Below are positions 13,137 through 24,306 of a stretch of DNA of 64,000 bases, one piece after another (positions within the stretch are counted from its first letter, which is position 1; each line of letters opens with the position of its first letter). Below the pieces are notes generated by a model. That model ran no database searches. It was not told where the DNA came from and saw only the letters and a program-made list of their open reading frames with translations. A program made the translations under genes and the position numbers. The stretch is from Sporobolomyces roseus. Its lineage: Eukaryota > Basidiomycota > Microbotryomycetes > Sporidiobolales > Sporidiobolaceae. Location of the stretch: contig JADILM010000001.1 of the NCBI GenBank assembly GCA_016617785.1, forward strand, positions 4,588,001-4,652,000. Direction: 5' to 3'.

Positions 13137-13466
13137 TTACCACTGATCGACATACTGGAATCCAGTTTTGTCGTCCTTGTAGTTGCGAGAACCGTAGATC
13201 GAATCGAAGTTCAAGTTGCTCGAACCTCTCCTCCGAAAAAAATCGCTTACCTTTCTTCTGCAATGACCGCCCTCTTCTTCAATCTTTCTTATCCAGGCAG
13301 ATTCCCCAGTTTGTAGATCGACGAAACAACGACGCTCAGTGCTCGAAACCTTATACTCTGTCGGTCGCAAGCTCCTCTTCGCGAAATCGCTTTTGATTCT
13401 TTTCTTTTTCGGTGTCGCAATCTCGCTTCTGCCCTCTTTCTCTTTCTCATACTTTGCTCTGGTCAT
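13137..13466 (-). CDS. Small basic ORF, possible WW-like motif
   Basis: Open frame of 109 aa starting at ATG 13466, 73 bp from a divergent plus-strand gene. It is rich in K, R and E and contains RRCFVDLQTGESAW, which resembles the second half of a WW domain (aromatic, D, T-G, W). The C-terminal residues TGFQYVDQW echo the same pattern. A donor GTAAGC at 13250 and an acceptor at about 13176 would remove 75 bases in frame, leaving 84 aa; no clear branch point is visible. I do not recognise the gene. It may also be one exon of a longer gene or chance. Confidence 0.3.
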   Translation of the reverse strand: MTRAKYEKEKEGRSEIATPKKKRIKSDFAKRSLRPTEYKVSSTERRCFVDLQTGESAWIRKIEEEGGHCRRKVSDFFRRRGSSNLNFDSIYGSRNYKDDKTGFQYVDQW

Positions 13467-13539
13467 TCACCTTTCGTCACTCGCTCATTCCCAACTACTC
13501 GTGACTCTACGCCTACACTCTCGTTTCCTTTCGCACTCG

Positions 13540-14666
13540 ATGTTGTCCACTCGTTTCTACGCTCTCTTTATCCTTTGTCGTGAGTGATTTCGCACGCTCC
13601 CTCTCTCACCTTTCGACATTGCTGAATCGCCTGTCGAAAAGTCGCTACTCTGGTCTCTTCGACAGCAGCTTCCCTAGGACCCTCCGTCCTCTTCCCCTCT
13701 CGACACGCTCACTACTCCCACAAACCCCTCCGACCTTCAATTCATGAGATCATTCAATCTCGACAAGCAGTAGCTCCTCCACCACTATACTTCACCACGA
13801 CGAGGAAAGAAGAACGCTTGCAGAGCAGTTTGAAGCGATTGCGAAAGTTCGGATGAGAAATCGAGAGCGTGAGGGACGAGATGGGGAGGCTCGAAAGCCG
13901 ATTAGGAAAGCTACACAAGCGAGACGATGTGAACCAGCGAGAGACTGGACAAGAAATCGTAAGCTATCCCCTTTTCAAGCTCGACGAAAACGAAACTAAC
14001 GAAATGACTCGGTCCAAACTAGCATGATCTTTTATATAGCTTGCTTCACTCGTTCCATACTTCCGAGTCAACGACTACAACTCGAGACCTCAATGCCAAC
14101 TTTGCGATCAAACCGAATCGAGCAGTTCCCTCTGCTTCTCCAATCCCTCTTCCCTCGGGTCGTGCGAAACGTTCTCTCGTTCAGCCTCAGACTATCTTGA
14201 CCACCGTAGGGTTCACGTATTTTTGCTCGCTCGATAGCTCGCTGACTTGTCGAGCAACAGGCCGACGTCGAACGAACTCTGATCAGGACTTTGACCTCGC
14301 TTTCTTCGACTCTAACCCTCGCGATTTCTTCCCTCTCCTCAATCTCGTCCACCTCTCAGCAAGCCGCAATAGAAGCACTCATTGGCGATCTACGTTGTGA
14401 GCAGAATGGCTCAGACTCTTCAGATCGAACTCGAGCTGATGCGAATTTTGTCGGATAGGGGAAATGCGAACGCTCTTAGCGGACACTCAGCAAAACGTGC
14501 CCGAACTAATGAAAGACTCTTTTCAATCCTTGTGAGCTCAGTCCTCCGCCAGTCTTATCCTCGAGACGTAGATGACTGACAACTTTCGCGAAATCGTTCT
14601 CAAAGAATCTCTTCTTCGCAAGCTTCACTCGCCGATTCGATGGTTCAATACACCTCATTGCCGTAG
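13540..14666 (+). CDS. Secreted-type protein, unknown, interrupted by one in-frame TGA
   Basis: Exons 13540-13579, 13642-13958, 14023-14205, 14261-14396, 14480-14531, 14606-14666; all five junctions keep one frame through to TAG. The first residues form a good signal peptide (MLSTRFYALFILC, then LATLVSSTAA). At codon 85 (13854-13856) there is a TGA. Stopping there gives an 84-aa secreted protein; reading past it gives 261 residues that continue as a charged coiled-coil-like segment and end in a Ser/Leu-rich helical region (SLSSTLTLAISSLSS). That downstream exons stay open and phase-consistent argues the TGA is recent, bypassed, or a sequence error. No family recognised; function unknown. Confidence 0.45.
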
Positions 14667-15110
14667 ATCTATCCCAATCGATCCAGTCACTCTTTTCAGG
14701 GATGTAGTGCTAGAAGATGCGAGATTGCAGAGCTTTAAAAGGGAAGATTCCGCACGAGAAGCTCGATTCAAGGGACCTCTGGCCAGTTTCCATGCGGTGC
14801 GCGGTGCTGAGATGTCGCATCAATCTCATAAAAGCGCACGGAGCGGTAGCCAAGCAGTATAGTGTTGTCGTGATGAGAGGAAAGCGATAATGAACGAAAA
14901 AAGAGAAAACACCGTTCAACGAGCGGGATAGCAGAGGAAAACGGAGCGTGAGGCAGTGCGATCTGTTGAGAAGCCTAGCAAGCCGTCAAGCAGTAGTATA
15001 GCGTACCTTCGCATCAAAGAGTGAACTGTAAAGAATCAAAAAAGTTCTCTCTGTTTTCTTCCGCCACATCTACCTCTCTCTTTCGCCGAACACTCTAGCA
15101 CCTCCCAAGA
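14667..15110. other. Spacer upstream of TRM112
   Basis: Nothing recognisable. The last 60 bases before TRM112 are pyrimidine-rich, as is common for leaders in this window. Confidence 0.4.
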
Positions 15111-15851
15111 ATGGTCCGACTAATCACGCAGAACCTCCTCTCGTGCCCTTCCCGAGCGTGCACTTATCCTCAAAACTTCCCTCTCTCGTTCCAACAAGTC
15201 GAGAAACTGGAAATGGTCGATGCAGAGTACAACGAGGAGTTCTTGAGAGGTGTATTGAGTCGATTGGAATGGAACGCGTTGAGGGAATCGGCGGCTGAGG
15301 TGAGTGAAAGAATTCTCATCAACAAATCGAATTAGCCAGCTCCGTTGGGAACGAGGGAGACTTAGGGAGGCATAGGCATAGAACATAGATACTCCAGTAT
15401 CATCAGCAGAGGGAAGCTCGGCGAACTCCGCCTTCGCCTTCGAAACAATTCTTCGCTTCCCCTTTCCTTCGCAACCTGACTAACCTGTCTTTCCCTTTCC
15501 TCTTTCCGCAGCTTGGCAACACCGATCTACCTGAACAATCTCCCGACTTGACCGCACCCGAAACCATCTCTTCTGACCTCCTCAAAACCCTTCATCATGT
15601 TCTACTAGAGGTGTGTTTCGACTCTGAGCCTATCCTGGTCTGATCTTCCTGACGATGAGTATTTGACGTTGATCCACAGATTGTGGTACGAGACGGTCAA
15701 ATGGTTTGTCCTCAATGTGCGCATGTATTCAAAATCAAGGATAGTATTCCAAATATGGTTCGTCTTTCCCTTCTCCCTCTTCGCTCTCAAAGCCCGAAAG
15801 CTCACTCGTTTGATGAAATAGCTCCTTGCCGAACATGAGATCAGAAAGTAG
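15111..15851 (+). CDS. TRM112: Trm112, zinc-binding activator of methyltransferases
   Basis: Small partner protein that stabilises several methyltransferases (tRNA, rRNA and eRF1 modification). Exons 15111-15299, 15512-15610, 15680-15757, 15822-15851 give 131 aa, the usual family size. It opens with MVRLITQNLLSC and a first Cys pair separated by five residues, and closes with the second pair in VCPQCAHVFKIKDSIPNMLL, the Trm112 signature. Intron 1 (212 bp) is longer than most here. The adjacent genes give no functional link. Confidence 0.93.
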
Positions 15852-16217
15852 GTGGAACAGGGTACGGTATCTGATTAGACTAGAGGTTTTCGAAAGGTGT
15901 TGTAACGATTAGAAGACGCACATTTTCTCGCTCACCCTCGCAGTCTCATCGCGCTGAGAGGTAGAAGAGATGGGATATGAACAATTTGCAGTGGCAACAT
16001 CCAAACAGAAGGGAAAAGGTATCATCAAATAATAGGGAGCATACGGTGAAAGTCGAAAAGAGTGGAATCAAGGGGAGGATATGGGAATCAGGGACTCAGC
16101 AGTGGGATATACACAGGGATAAGTATAATGATGAGGATAGGAACGGGTTCATTTGTTTCGATACAACAAGGGGGGAAGAGACGAGGGTATGATTGGTTAC
16201 AGTTTGGAGGAGGGGTA
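15852..16217. other. Convergent spacer, TRM112 / Cpl1-like gene
   Basis: Two genes end towards each other here. The + strand is purine-rich with many GGG runs, and no ORF is supported. Terminators of both transcripts probably lie inside. Confidence 0.4.
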
Positions 16218-17621
16218 TCACCAGTATTTCTTGGGTTGACAAGTACCGGTGGATCGATCGAAATCATAGTTCGGTGAGCAAGAAACTAATCACGACAAAG
16301 TTGAGAGTCAGTACGCAACAGAGAAAGGAAATGAGGAAATGAGGGAGGAGAGAGGAAGACTCACAGATCCTACATTTCGAATCGACGCAATCCGAGCTCG
16401 CAACTCCGACCAGTTTAGTACAATCCGTTCCTACTTCATCACTATCCATTGGTCTTCCACCCCAGAACCCGCTCACTGTCGAACAACCCCCACAGTGTGT
16501 CGCAGACGATTTCAGGTCGAAACAGGCCATTTCGTAGCCTCTGTCAAGGCCTGGTCGAGCGACAGGACAGATGTTGAAACCTGTTGGACAAGATGAACCG
16601 GAAGGGACGACGATCTTCGAGGTGCGTTGATTGGATGAAGATGAGGGAGAGGAAGAGGAGTATTTAGGGTTCTCGAAGCGGATTTGAGGGCGTCCTGGTC
16701 TTGGTCGATTCGGAGTAGTGCAGGTCAAAGATCGAGAGGAGCAATGTTCTGTCAGAAGGGGCGAGTCAGTGGGAAAGTCTCGAGAAGGGGAAAGGTGGAG
16801 AGACGGAGTGAGACTCACTCGAGAGACACGCAGAATGATTCGGTTTCGTTCCGATCTGGTACGCTCCTTCGAAAGAACAGTCTGCACCCGATCCACCGCA
16901 GACTGCTTTCCCGACAATCCCTTCTCCAGAGGTTGTCCGTTGACAACCGAGGTTTCCGGCGCAAAGCGTGTCGTCCGGTCCATCGACTCCTTCGCACAAA
17001 TCACCTAGTCCTCCACTGTAGATTCGCAGAAAGACGTCGGCGAGGTTCCGAAGATCGTAGATTCGCTAGGAGAGGACTTACATGCAGATTCCAGGTTTGT
17101 TGCGAGAACCAGTGCATTGACCAAAGTCACATTGAGAGTCGGCAGTGCATCTGTAATCGACGAACGTGCGCGGTCAGTACATAGAGCCTGTGATGTAGGT
17201 TTGAAGGTGTGGGTTCGGCAAGCGAAGGGGGAGGCAAAGTCGGCGTAATGCGAAAAGGCTCCGAATCCCATCGCAACTTTTTTGTTCTGATGCACGTTCC
17301 GACCTTTGCTTCACCTTGCAGAACCGTAGAGAGAGAGAGAGAGTAGTGAACTCACTTTGCACCTGCCCATCCACAATAGAAACCTCCTTGTTTAGTCTCT
17401 TCCACACACTGCGAGCCGACGGGTAGTCCGATAGTTTTTGGAGAAATCGACGTAGAGAGGTTGTCACAAATGTGTTGGTTTGCCGAAGTTGTACCGCAAG
17501 GGAACCGACCGGGTAAGGCTGTTGAGAGGGAGAAGTAACTGGCAAAGACCAAGGAAACTGCGAGAATTGTTGTGGACCGTTGGCGAGGTCGAGGTGAGCG
17601 AGAACTAGAGGAAGAGGTCAT
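16218..17621 (-). CDS. Secreted cysteine-rich protein with Cpl1-like domain
   Basis: Exons 17621-17356, 17150-17082, 17015-16819, 16748-16365, 16285-16218 give 327 aa, stop TGA. A signal-anchor or signal peptide covers about residues 16-36 (ILAVSLVFASYFSLSTAL). The N-terminal half has spaced cysteines (CTADSQCDFGQC, GGLGDLCEG). The C-terminal third matches the Cpl1-like pattern known from Cryptococcus secreted Cpl1: CPTGFNICPV, then GYEMACFD, HCGGC, GTDC, and a final Cys cluster ending QPKKYW. A serine-rich linker separates the halves. Such proteins are secreted or cell-surface in basidiomycetes; the exact role here is unknown. Confidence 0.75.
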
Positions 17622-18601
17622 GGTGCTAATAGCCGAACGAGCGATCCTTGTGAATGTGCGGAAGTTGAAGAGGGAAGAGGAGGAGAGGAAGGAGAGAAAG
17701 GGAGAGTTGTCTTCGCGTTGAGTGATTCGGGGTTTACGTTGAAAGGAGGTAGGAGCGAGAAAGGGAGGGTAGAGACAGCAGGAGAGGAGAGAGTAAGTAG
17801 TTGGAGCAACAAGGGTCAGAGACTGTTGCTGCTTCAGGAGCCGGCACTAGTCTTGATTAAATGAATCATTCCTCGACTTCTTCGAGAAACTTTCCGAATT
17901 TCGTGGGCAGCTTTTCATTTTCTGCAATTTATCGCTTCGCTTCCTGGACTGTAGATCTCGTACCATCGCATTGTGTAGAGCTACTGACTACCCCCGAGCG
18001 ACAAACGACGACGAACGACGACCAAAAGAGAGCTTTACGACGTTGCGACGGGATGAAGGGATCCGAGGTGTCAAACGCTTGCGGTACTGTTCGATCTCAT
18101 CGCAGAAAATCAAGTAGCAGCAACGGTTCAAGCAGCGATCACTTCTTTGTCAGACGCCGAGCAGTAGAGTTAGGAAGGTATTCGCAGCCAAAGAGGAAAT
18201 TCTCGCTTCCCTTTTTTCACTTTCCTGCCAGAACCTCAATCCCTGTGTCCCGCTTAGAGCGCGTCTCAGCACTCGTAAGAGACAAGGGACGGAGGGAGAA
18301 AGGAAGGTCAAGTGTAGATTGCGAAAAATGAACTTCTGGACTTCACGAAATTCGCAAGCATTCCTCTCGTTGATCGAATCTATCGGGATATTGCTTTGTT
18401 GCTACTGCAGATGAGGAAAGACGTTCCGAAGTGCCGAAGCACAGAGAGAAAGAAAGAAGAAGAGAAGCCGACGCAAAACAAAAGAGTGCGAGCGAAGAGG
18501 TCAAAGAATCAAAACTGAGTACTGCGATGCAATGAGAATAACTTATGTGATAGAGAACGACGCTGTACTGAACTCCTGAGTCCGTCTATGATAACCTCTC
18601 A
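17622..18601. other. Intergenic region of 1 kb
   Basis: Upstream of the Cpl1-like gene and downstream of the glycosyltransferase, both minus strand. A 156-codon plus-strand open frame at 17861-18331 has biased composition and no motif, so it is not called. I see no RNA gene or repeat. Confidence 0.4.
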
Positions 18602-20644
18602 TCAGAACCAACCACCTTTTCCAACCGACTTCAACCGTTGATCCCAAATCAAGTCGATCTTTTCTCCTTCCCTGTTCTTGTGTTCGATCCTGACGATTCC
18701 ATCCGCCGTCAAGGTCCTCACACCAGTGATATAGTAAGTTCTCTTGTCAACCGCTTCTTCTTGTCCAGGTCGAATGGGATAGAAAGTTTCGAACTCCCAC
18801 CAAGTGTGCTCCTACGTTCGCTCGCTATGAATTCAGCGCTTTGTCACACGCACTGAAGAACGAGAGGGAACGTACAGATTGATCCAATTGACCTTGAGTC
18901 AAGGGATCCTTCTCGATCACAACCGAATAACCCAAATTGACGACAACTTTCCCTTCTTCGAAAACGTATCTCCTCCCCCAATTGTCCCCACCTACAGCTT
19001 TCGCAGCTTTCCCAACTAATACAATACCCTTTCGTAAATCTCCCATTCCCGTCTCGTGCCAAGGAGGGAAGAGAGTGAACCATGACCCCCAGTGATGCAA
19101 GGAAGTGATGAGGAATCCGGATTGAAAGAATCCAGTACCGTCTCCTCGAATATCGAGTTGATGAAGCTATAGCGGCAAGATGGGTTAGTGAGCAGTTCGA
19201 GGAAGGAGAAAGAGGGACAGACGTACGGTATCGTCCACGGTGAGCAATTCATGAATATCCTTGTTTGCGACGACTGCTGCACAATGAGAAACCATCGCGT
19301 CACCTCCGAATGCAGATCCAAACTTGGCGAGACATTGTGACCCTACTCACCGGAACAGTGTGAGCGATAGATTCGAGAGGAGAGGGACGATTAGGAGAAA
19401 CTCACAAGCCCCTTCGGTATTCATCTTTTCAACCGTCTTGCGACTGACATAGATTCCTGCTCCTCCATACGCAATGTGTCCCCATTGAGCGACCTGGACG
19501 AGTTCGACAAAAGTCAATTTCGATCAACTGTAGAACGAAGAGAGATCAAACCGACTTGTTTCGTCGATTCACTGAGAGTACCAATCAACTTGTCCTCGTC
19601 GGCGGAGAAGGAAGAGAGGAGTCGAAGGAGAGAGTCGAAATCGGGGAAGAAAGTATCGTCGTCGCTGTATGTCGAAATTCTCTATCGAGATCAGCGTTTT
19701 CTCGCTAGACTCGAATGATGAAGTTCGACTCACGCAAACACGAACCATTCAACTCGATCTCCACCTTGACTCTCCCTCCTCACCGCTTCCTTGAAAAGTT
19801 CCTCCACCAACGCGAAGTACCTCGTCTCGAATCGATCTGCCTCCCTGGCTCTCATTTCGACATACATTCCCAAACTCTGTGCCTCTTCCACCGCCTCCCT
19901 CGTCCTCGCCTCCTCGGTTGGATTCGGTGGTGGAGTAAGTACCAACAACATTGGTAAATCTTGCGTTTGTTTCTCATTCGTCGGATCCAAAGGTGCGTTC
20001 AAAGAAGGTAACCAATGTTTCCACACGGGTAAATTCCACAGTACTCGATCTGGAGTAGTCGACATTCCAAACATGATTTTCGAGTTCTTCCAATCTTGTG
20101 GGATTTCAGGTCGAGGTGAAGAAGGTACTGAATGAATCTTGCAAAGTTGTTCTCCCTTTTCATCCCCTGGTAATCCTTCGTGCAATCTTCCTTGTCCTGG
20201 TTTAGTTCGTCCTTTCTGTCCTCCTCCAATGTCTTTCGAGGGCATTTGTTGAGCGAAGCGTAGTTCTCGAGGTGGGTAAGAGTAAGGGAGGAAAGGAGTT
20301 GGGTTTGAAGAATCTCCTAAAGTATACGTTCGATTGATTGTTCGTTCACTCGTTTGTGATCCTTCCAAAATGATGGTTGGGACATGTTTGAAACTAGTCG
20401 AGTAAGGACAGAGTTCGAGGAGTTTCGCTCGTTCTTGAAGAGCTTTCGATGGGGAAGAGGAAGAGGAAGAGAAGGGTCGTTTTCCCGAGACGAGGAGGAA
20501 GATGAAGAAGGTTCCACAGACGATTAAGAGGAGTTGGCGGGGTTGGAGAGAGCGGAGTCGAGGTGGACCTGCAGCGAGAGAGGACATGCCAGAATTCGAC
20601 TTCCTCGAAGAGTGCTGCGAGGTGAGTTGTCGAGAGTACGCCAC
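18602..20644 (-). CDS. Type II membrane glycosyltransferase, GT31/DUF604 (fringe-like)
   Basis: Exons 20644-19734, 19664-19556, 19493-19406, 19342-19227, 19166-18876, 18811-18602 give 574 aa, stop TGA. A cytoplasmic tail is followed by one transmembrane anchor (about 36-53, RQLLLIVCGTFFIFLLVS) and a serine-rich stem, typical of Golgi enzymes. The catalytic part begins near IMFGMSTTPDR; the metal/nucleotide-sugar site is WFVFADDDTFF (Asp 305-307). Next come AQWGHIAYGGAGIYVS, FGGDAMVSHC and HHWGSWFTLFPPWH, all as in DUF604 fungal proteins. Donor and acceptor sugars are unknown. Confidence 0.88.
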
Positions 20645-21171
20645 GGTGACAAGAAGCGTTGGCTAGCTCTGGTGCTGCTCTTGAGGGAAAGGGAGGGAGG
20701 GACAGAGAAGAAGTTGAGAGATGGCTGGAGTTCCGATGGGATGCTGTCAGCAGAGTCTAGAGAGTACGTTGATAGCGATCTGAGTGTCTTACAAGTTGAT
20801 CCGAACAATCTAGAAGGTGCTATAGTGCTGTTCTGATCGAGTTGAGGTGTTGAGAGATCTTAGTATGATGCAGGACGATTCGATCTGAATCTGAAGGCTA
20901 CTGTCAAGTTGGCGAGTATGGCGATAGTCTGGAATATGCTATCGAGGAGTTCTTGAAGCGTTTGGTTGAGCAAAGTGGGAAGTGAAGAATCAACCTTTTT
21001 TTCGCTCAAAGTCGAGACTCGCAAAATCGCAGAGAACCTTATTTCCCGGATCAGTCGGTCGCAGGACTACTATCGTCGACGAGCTCACTCGATGGTGTCT
21101 CTCACACCTGTCTTCGTAGCTGGCGACCCGGAACCAAATGCGAAGGAAAGAATGATTTCGCAACCGAGTGT
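20645..21171. other. Spacer between glycosyltransferase and QTRT1
   Basis: Upstream of the glycosyltransferase start and downstream of the QTRT1 stop. No gene, repeat or RNA gene recognised. Confidence 0.4.
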
Positions 21172-23285
21172 CTATCGCAATCTCGTCGGTACTCCCTCCA
21201 TCAAGTCCACTCCTACACTCTGCAAAGCCTCCACTGCCCACTCCCTGTGATCGCTCAACTTGATTTGATCAGCACGCATCGAGCGATCGAAGCAATTGAG
21301 CGACTTACGGGTATTTATCCTTCGCTTTAAAATATCCATCAAAGAAATCTACAAGATACTGAGCAAACCTATCCTCCATGATAGCCTCTCTTGCTCCATG
21401 CATCAATCTCGACTACTCTCACCGAACATCATCAGCTCCACTTTCCTACTCGAGAAGGAAGAGGGAAGGGGGGGACGAAACTTGATAAGTTAAATTATGT
21501 ATTGTGACAGCACTCGCAGCTGCCGTTTCCCTCCCTCCGAACAAACTCCACAAGCTCGCTCGAGACATCCCTTGACCCTCCAGACAGGTTGCACAAGGGC
21601 AAGAAGGATCGATGGCGCTGAAGTCGGACGACATGGACGTTTGACGGAGATTGACGGGTCCGCCGAAAGTCAGAGCGACTCCGAAGCGCTAGAGTTTGAG
21701 CGAGGGTCAGAAAGAAGTAAGAGAGGAAGCAGAGGAAAGGAAGAGGACGAACGGCGGTTCGAGTAGGGAAAACACAATCTGCCATATCTACTCCGAGGGC
21801 GGCACAAACGAGTAAATCTGTGGGCGATCCAGTTCACGAACGAGTTCAGTACGACGAGATGAGTACCTCGTAAGCGACCTGAACAGCCTACCTTCACCGT
21901 ATCCGATTCCCATCGAATACCTAGGTTTATTCTCCGGTAACCTCTTCGCACATTGCGCGATACTACACCTTCTCCCCCTCTTGTCAGTCCTGCCGATTGT
22001 CGATGAAAAAAGAATGCGATGACTGACATTCTCCAGAACACGCTCTTCTCTTCCCCTCCCGAAAGTCCACCAATCGCGTAACCAGGTAAATTCTTTTCCC
22101 GTTCAGGTTCCATCATTGCCTCCAAACACTTCTCTCGTAAATCATGATCCAATCCACCTGTGCAACACTCGAGATTGACATTCAGTTTTGAAAGGAATAG
22201 CAACGCGGATCTCGGAAGAGGACGCACCTTGAATGATTGCGAAGAGGTTTTGGCGAGAGGTTCGACCGGATCGGAGGTGTTCTGCTATACATCTATCGAG
22301 CCCTATACTCGGGAAGAGGGTGAGCTCTGAGAGCAGAAAGCAGAAGGAGAAAACGGGAGAGAAGGGAACTGACATCGTACGGATCTCCACATGGCTTCTT
22401 CCATCCTTTCTCCCGTCGTCAGACTAGCTACTACATCATCCAACTGCCTGTGCGAGACCTCTTTCCTCCTCAGCATCCCCGCGAGATAAGCCCAGGAAGA
22501 AAAGAGACAACGCACATCATGATATCAGCTCCTATCGAATGCTGAACCTGTATACACTTCTCCGGTGTCAACAAGGACGATTTCGACGGATCATACGGAT
22601 TCGCAAACAACACTCCGTCTTCCGTCACTCTTGACAACTTCACCCTGAAGAGCTCTCCAGCTTCGTCTCAGCTCTCCTTTCACAGCGATCTGAGAATGCG
22701 AAAAAGGAGCCTACAGTGAAACCATTTGAAACCCTCCCGAATCAGTCAACAAGTTCCCCCTCCATCCTTGGTACCCATGACTACTCCCTTCGCATCTGTC
22801 CAAAACTTCCGTTCCAGGGTTTTGAGAGAGATGATAAGTGTTATTGAGGATCAAGGTTATTGGAGGTTTGATCGATTCGAGTTGAGAGGGTGTAACGCCT
22901 TTCATCGTTGCTTGCTAAGAGTGCGAAAGGGGAAGAGAGAAGGGGAAAGTTGAGCGAAGAATTCCTGAGAGGGGAATGAAAGAGGAGGGGGGGACGAACA
23001 GTTGCGACGGGCATGAACGTTGGGGTCATAGTTTCTCCATGTGGCATTCTCTAGTCAGCTTCACTCCGCTTCAGCTTTCGGGGAGTAGGGAGAGCTGAGA
23101 GAGGGGAATAGAAGGAAACTGACCATTCTTGAAACTCTCGCTCGAGTCGTCTTGCATTTCTTGATCACTTGGAAATCCATTGCTGACATCCTGAGGAGCT
23201 CGAGTGAGCTACCTGAGCTATTCGAGGAGGAGAAGCGAGTTGTAGGAGATGAAAAGAGTTGGGAAATTTCCCTAGCTTCTACCAT
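21172..23285 (-). CDS. QTRT1: Queuine tRNA-ribosyltransferase catalytic subunit
   Basis: Exchanges guanine 34 of GUN-anticodon tRNAs for queuine. Twelve exons: 23285-23124, 23050-23000, 22914-22715, 22644-22516, 22447-22374, 22302-22228, 22157-22028, 21962-21892, 21817-21753, 21688-21482, 21412-21309, 21244-21172; 446 aa. Diagnostic parts: [40 protein letters not shown] (substrate-binding Asp), [36 protein letters not shown] (nucleophile Asp) and the zinc ligands CPCATC plus a downstream His. The frame extends to ATG 23285, giving a 32-residue extension before the next ATG (23189); the shorter start would resemble the usual N-terminus more closely. Donors are often weak (GTTCGT, GTTTCG). Confidence 0.93.
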
Positions 23286-23446
23286 TCACGCCTCATCTCG
23301 AGCACTCTCAAAAGCCTCAGATAAGCTACTTGCAGCGACTGTTCGGAAACCAATAGCGTCTGCGCGACTCGAACGAACGTCTCGCTGTTTTCCTCCACAT
23401 CATCTCTAACTTTTCCCAACTCTGCCACAACCTCTCTACTACCACA

Positions 23447-23910
23447 ATGGGAATCGTGAGCCTTCCCACTTCACTCTCAATCACTATCAGAACTAATCCG
23501 CCTCCCTTCCTTCTCTTTAGACCTCGGTCGACCCCGCCTTAATCGCCCCTCTCCTAATCCTCTCCGTCCCCGTCCTCTACTTCTCCTACGGTGTCTACCT
23601 CCGTCTCTCTCAAGGTCCTCAAAAAACCTACAACCCCTCAACAGGTATCGGTCGAGGAGCGCCAGGTTTCCAAACCGGAGTGAAAAAAGTCGCGATTCCA
23701 CCTGAATTGGCCGCTAGGATTAGGGCTGGAGAGGATGTCAGTGCTGAGGAAGTCACCGAGGCGCTGGATAAGGAGAGGGAGAGGATGAGGAAAGAGGAGG
23801 AAGAAGAGGAGAGAGTGAAGAATGGGGGAAGGAAATTGCCAGAGGGTGTAGATTCAGAATGGTTACAACCGGGTGCGTTGGGGAGTGGTAAGACGAGGAG
23901 GAGGAAGTAA
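23447..23910 (+). CDS. Small single-pass membrane protein, unknown
   Basis: Exons 23447-23455 (only MGI) and 23521-23910 give 132 aa. A hydrophobic segment near residues 8-27 (ALIAPLLILSVPVLYFSYGV) is followed by a short basic and glycine-rich region and a highly charged E/R/K helix that may form a coiled coil, ending with KTRRRK. The very short first exon has a good donor (GTGAGC) and phase 0. I do not recognise a family; topology suggests a tail-exposed protein of an internal membrane, by inference. Confidence 0.6.
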
Positions 23911-24306
23911 GGGGAGATGGGGAAAGGAGAAAGATTTTGGGTATTCGTGAGTTGAAATCGTTTCGTCGATTCAGCGTTCGAGAAGACTGGTCAGCTAATC
24001 GATCACTTGTTTCAACTCAGTGTTTTACCTTCATAGATGAAATTACTATTGACGGCATTCATTGCATACGACGAACCCGAATCGCCGTTCATCATTTGCA
24101 AAAGTCCCCAAGTCCACAATCAAAAGTCTACTTCGCAGTCGCTCGACACGAAAGCTTCGACTCGTCAACAAAGAGACTTGTGCTTCGCTTCTCTCGGCGG
24201 TCGGCTGCAATTTCCGGTATCCGGAACTGAACTTTCCCTTTGTTCTTCGACTCTTTTCAATCGTCCCTCCACATCTCTTTTTCTTCCCCTTTCTCCTTCC
24301 CTCTCT
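23911..24306. other. Promoter-side spacer of the family A array
   Basis: No gene. The 100 bases before A3 are strongly CT-rich, as in the leaders of A4 and A5. This is the left edge of the five-gene array. Confidence 0.4.

Noticed and set aside
17861..18331. 156-aa plus-strand ORF in the spacer beside the Cpl1-like gene
   Set aside because: No motif, no splice partners, poor composition.
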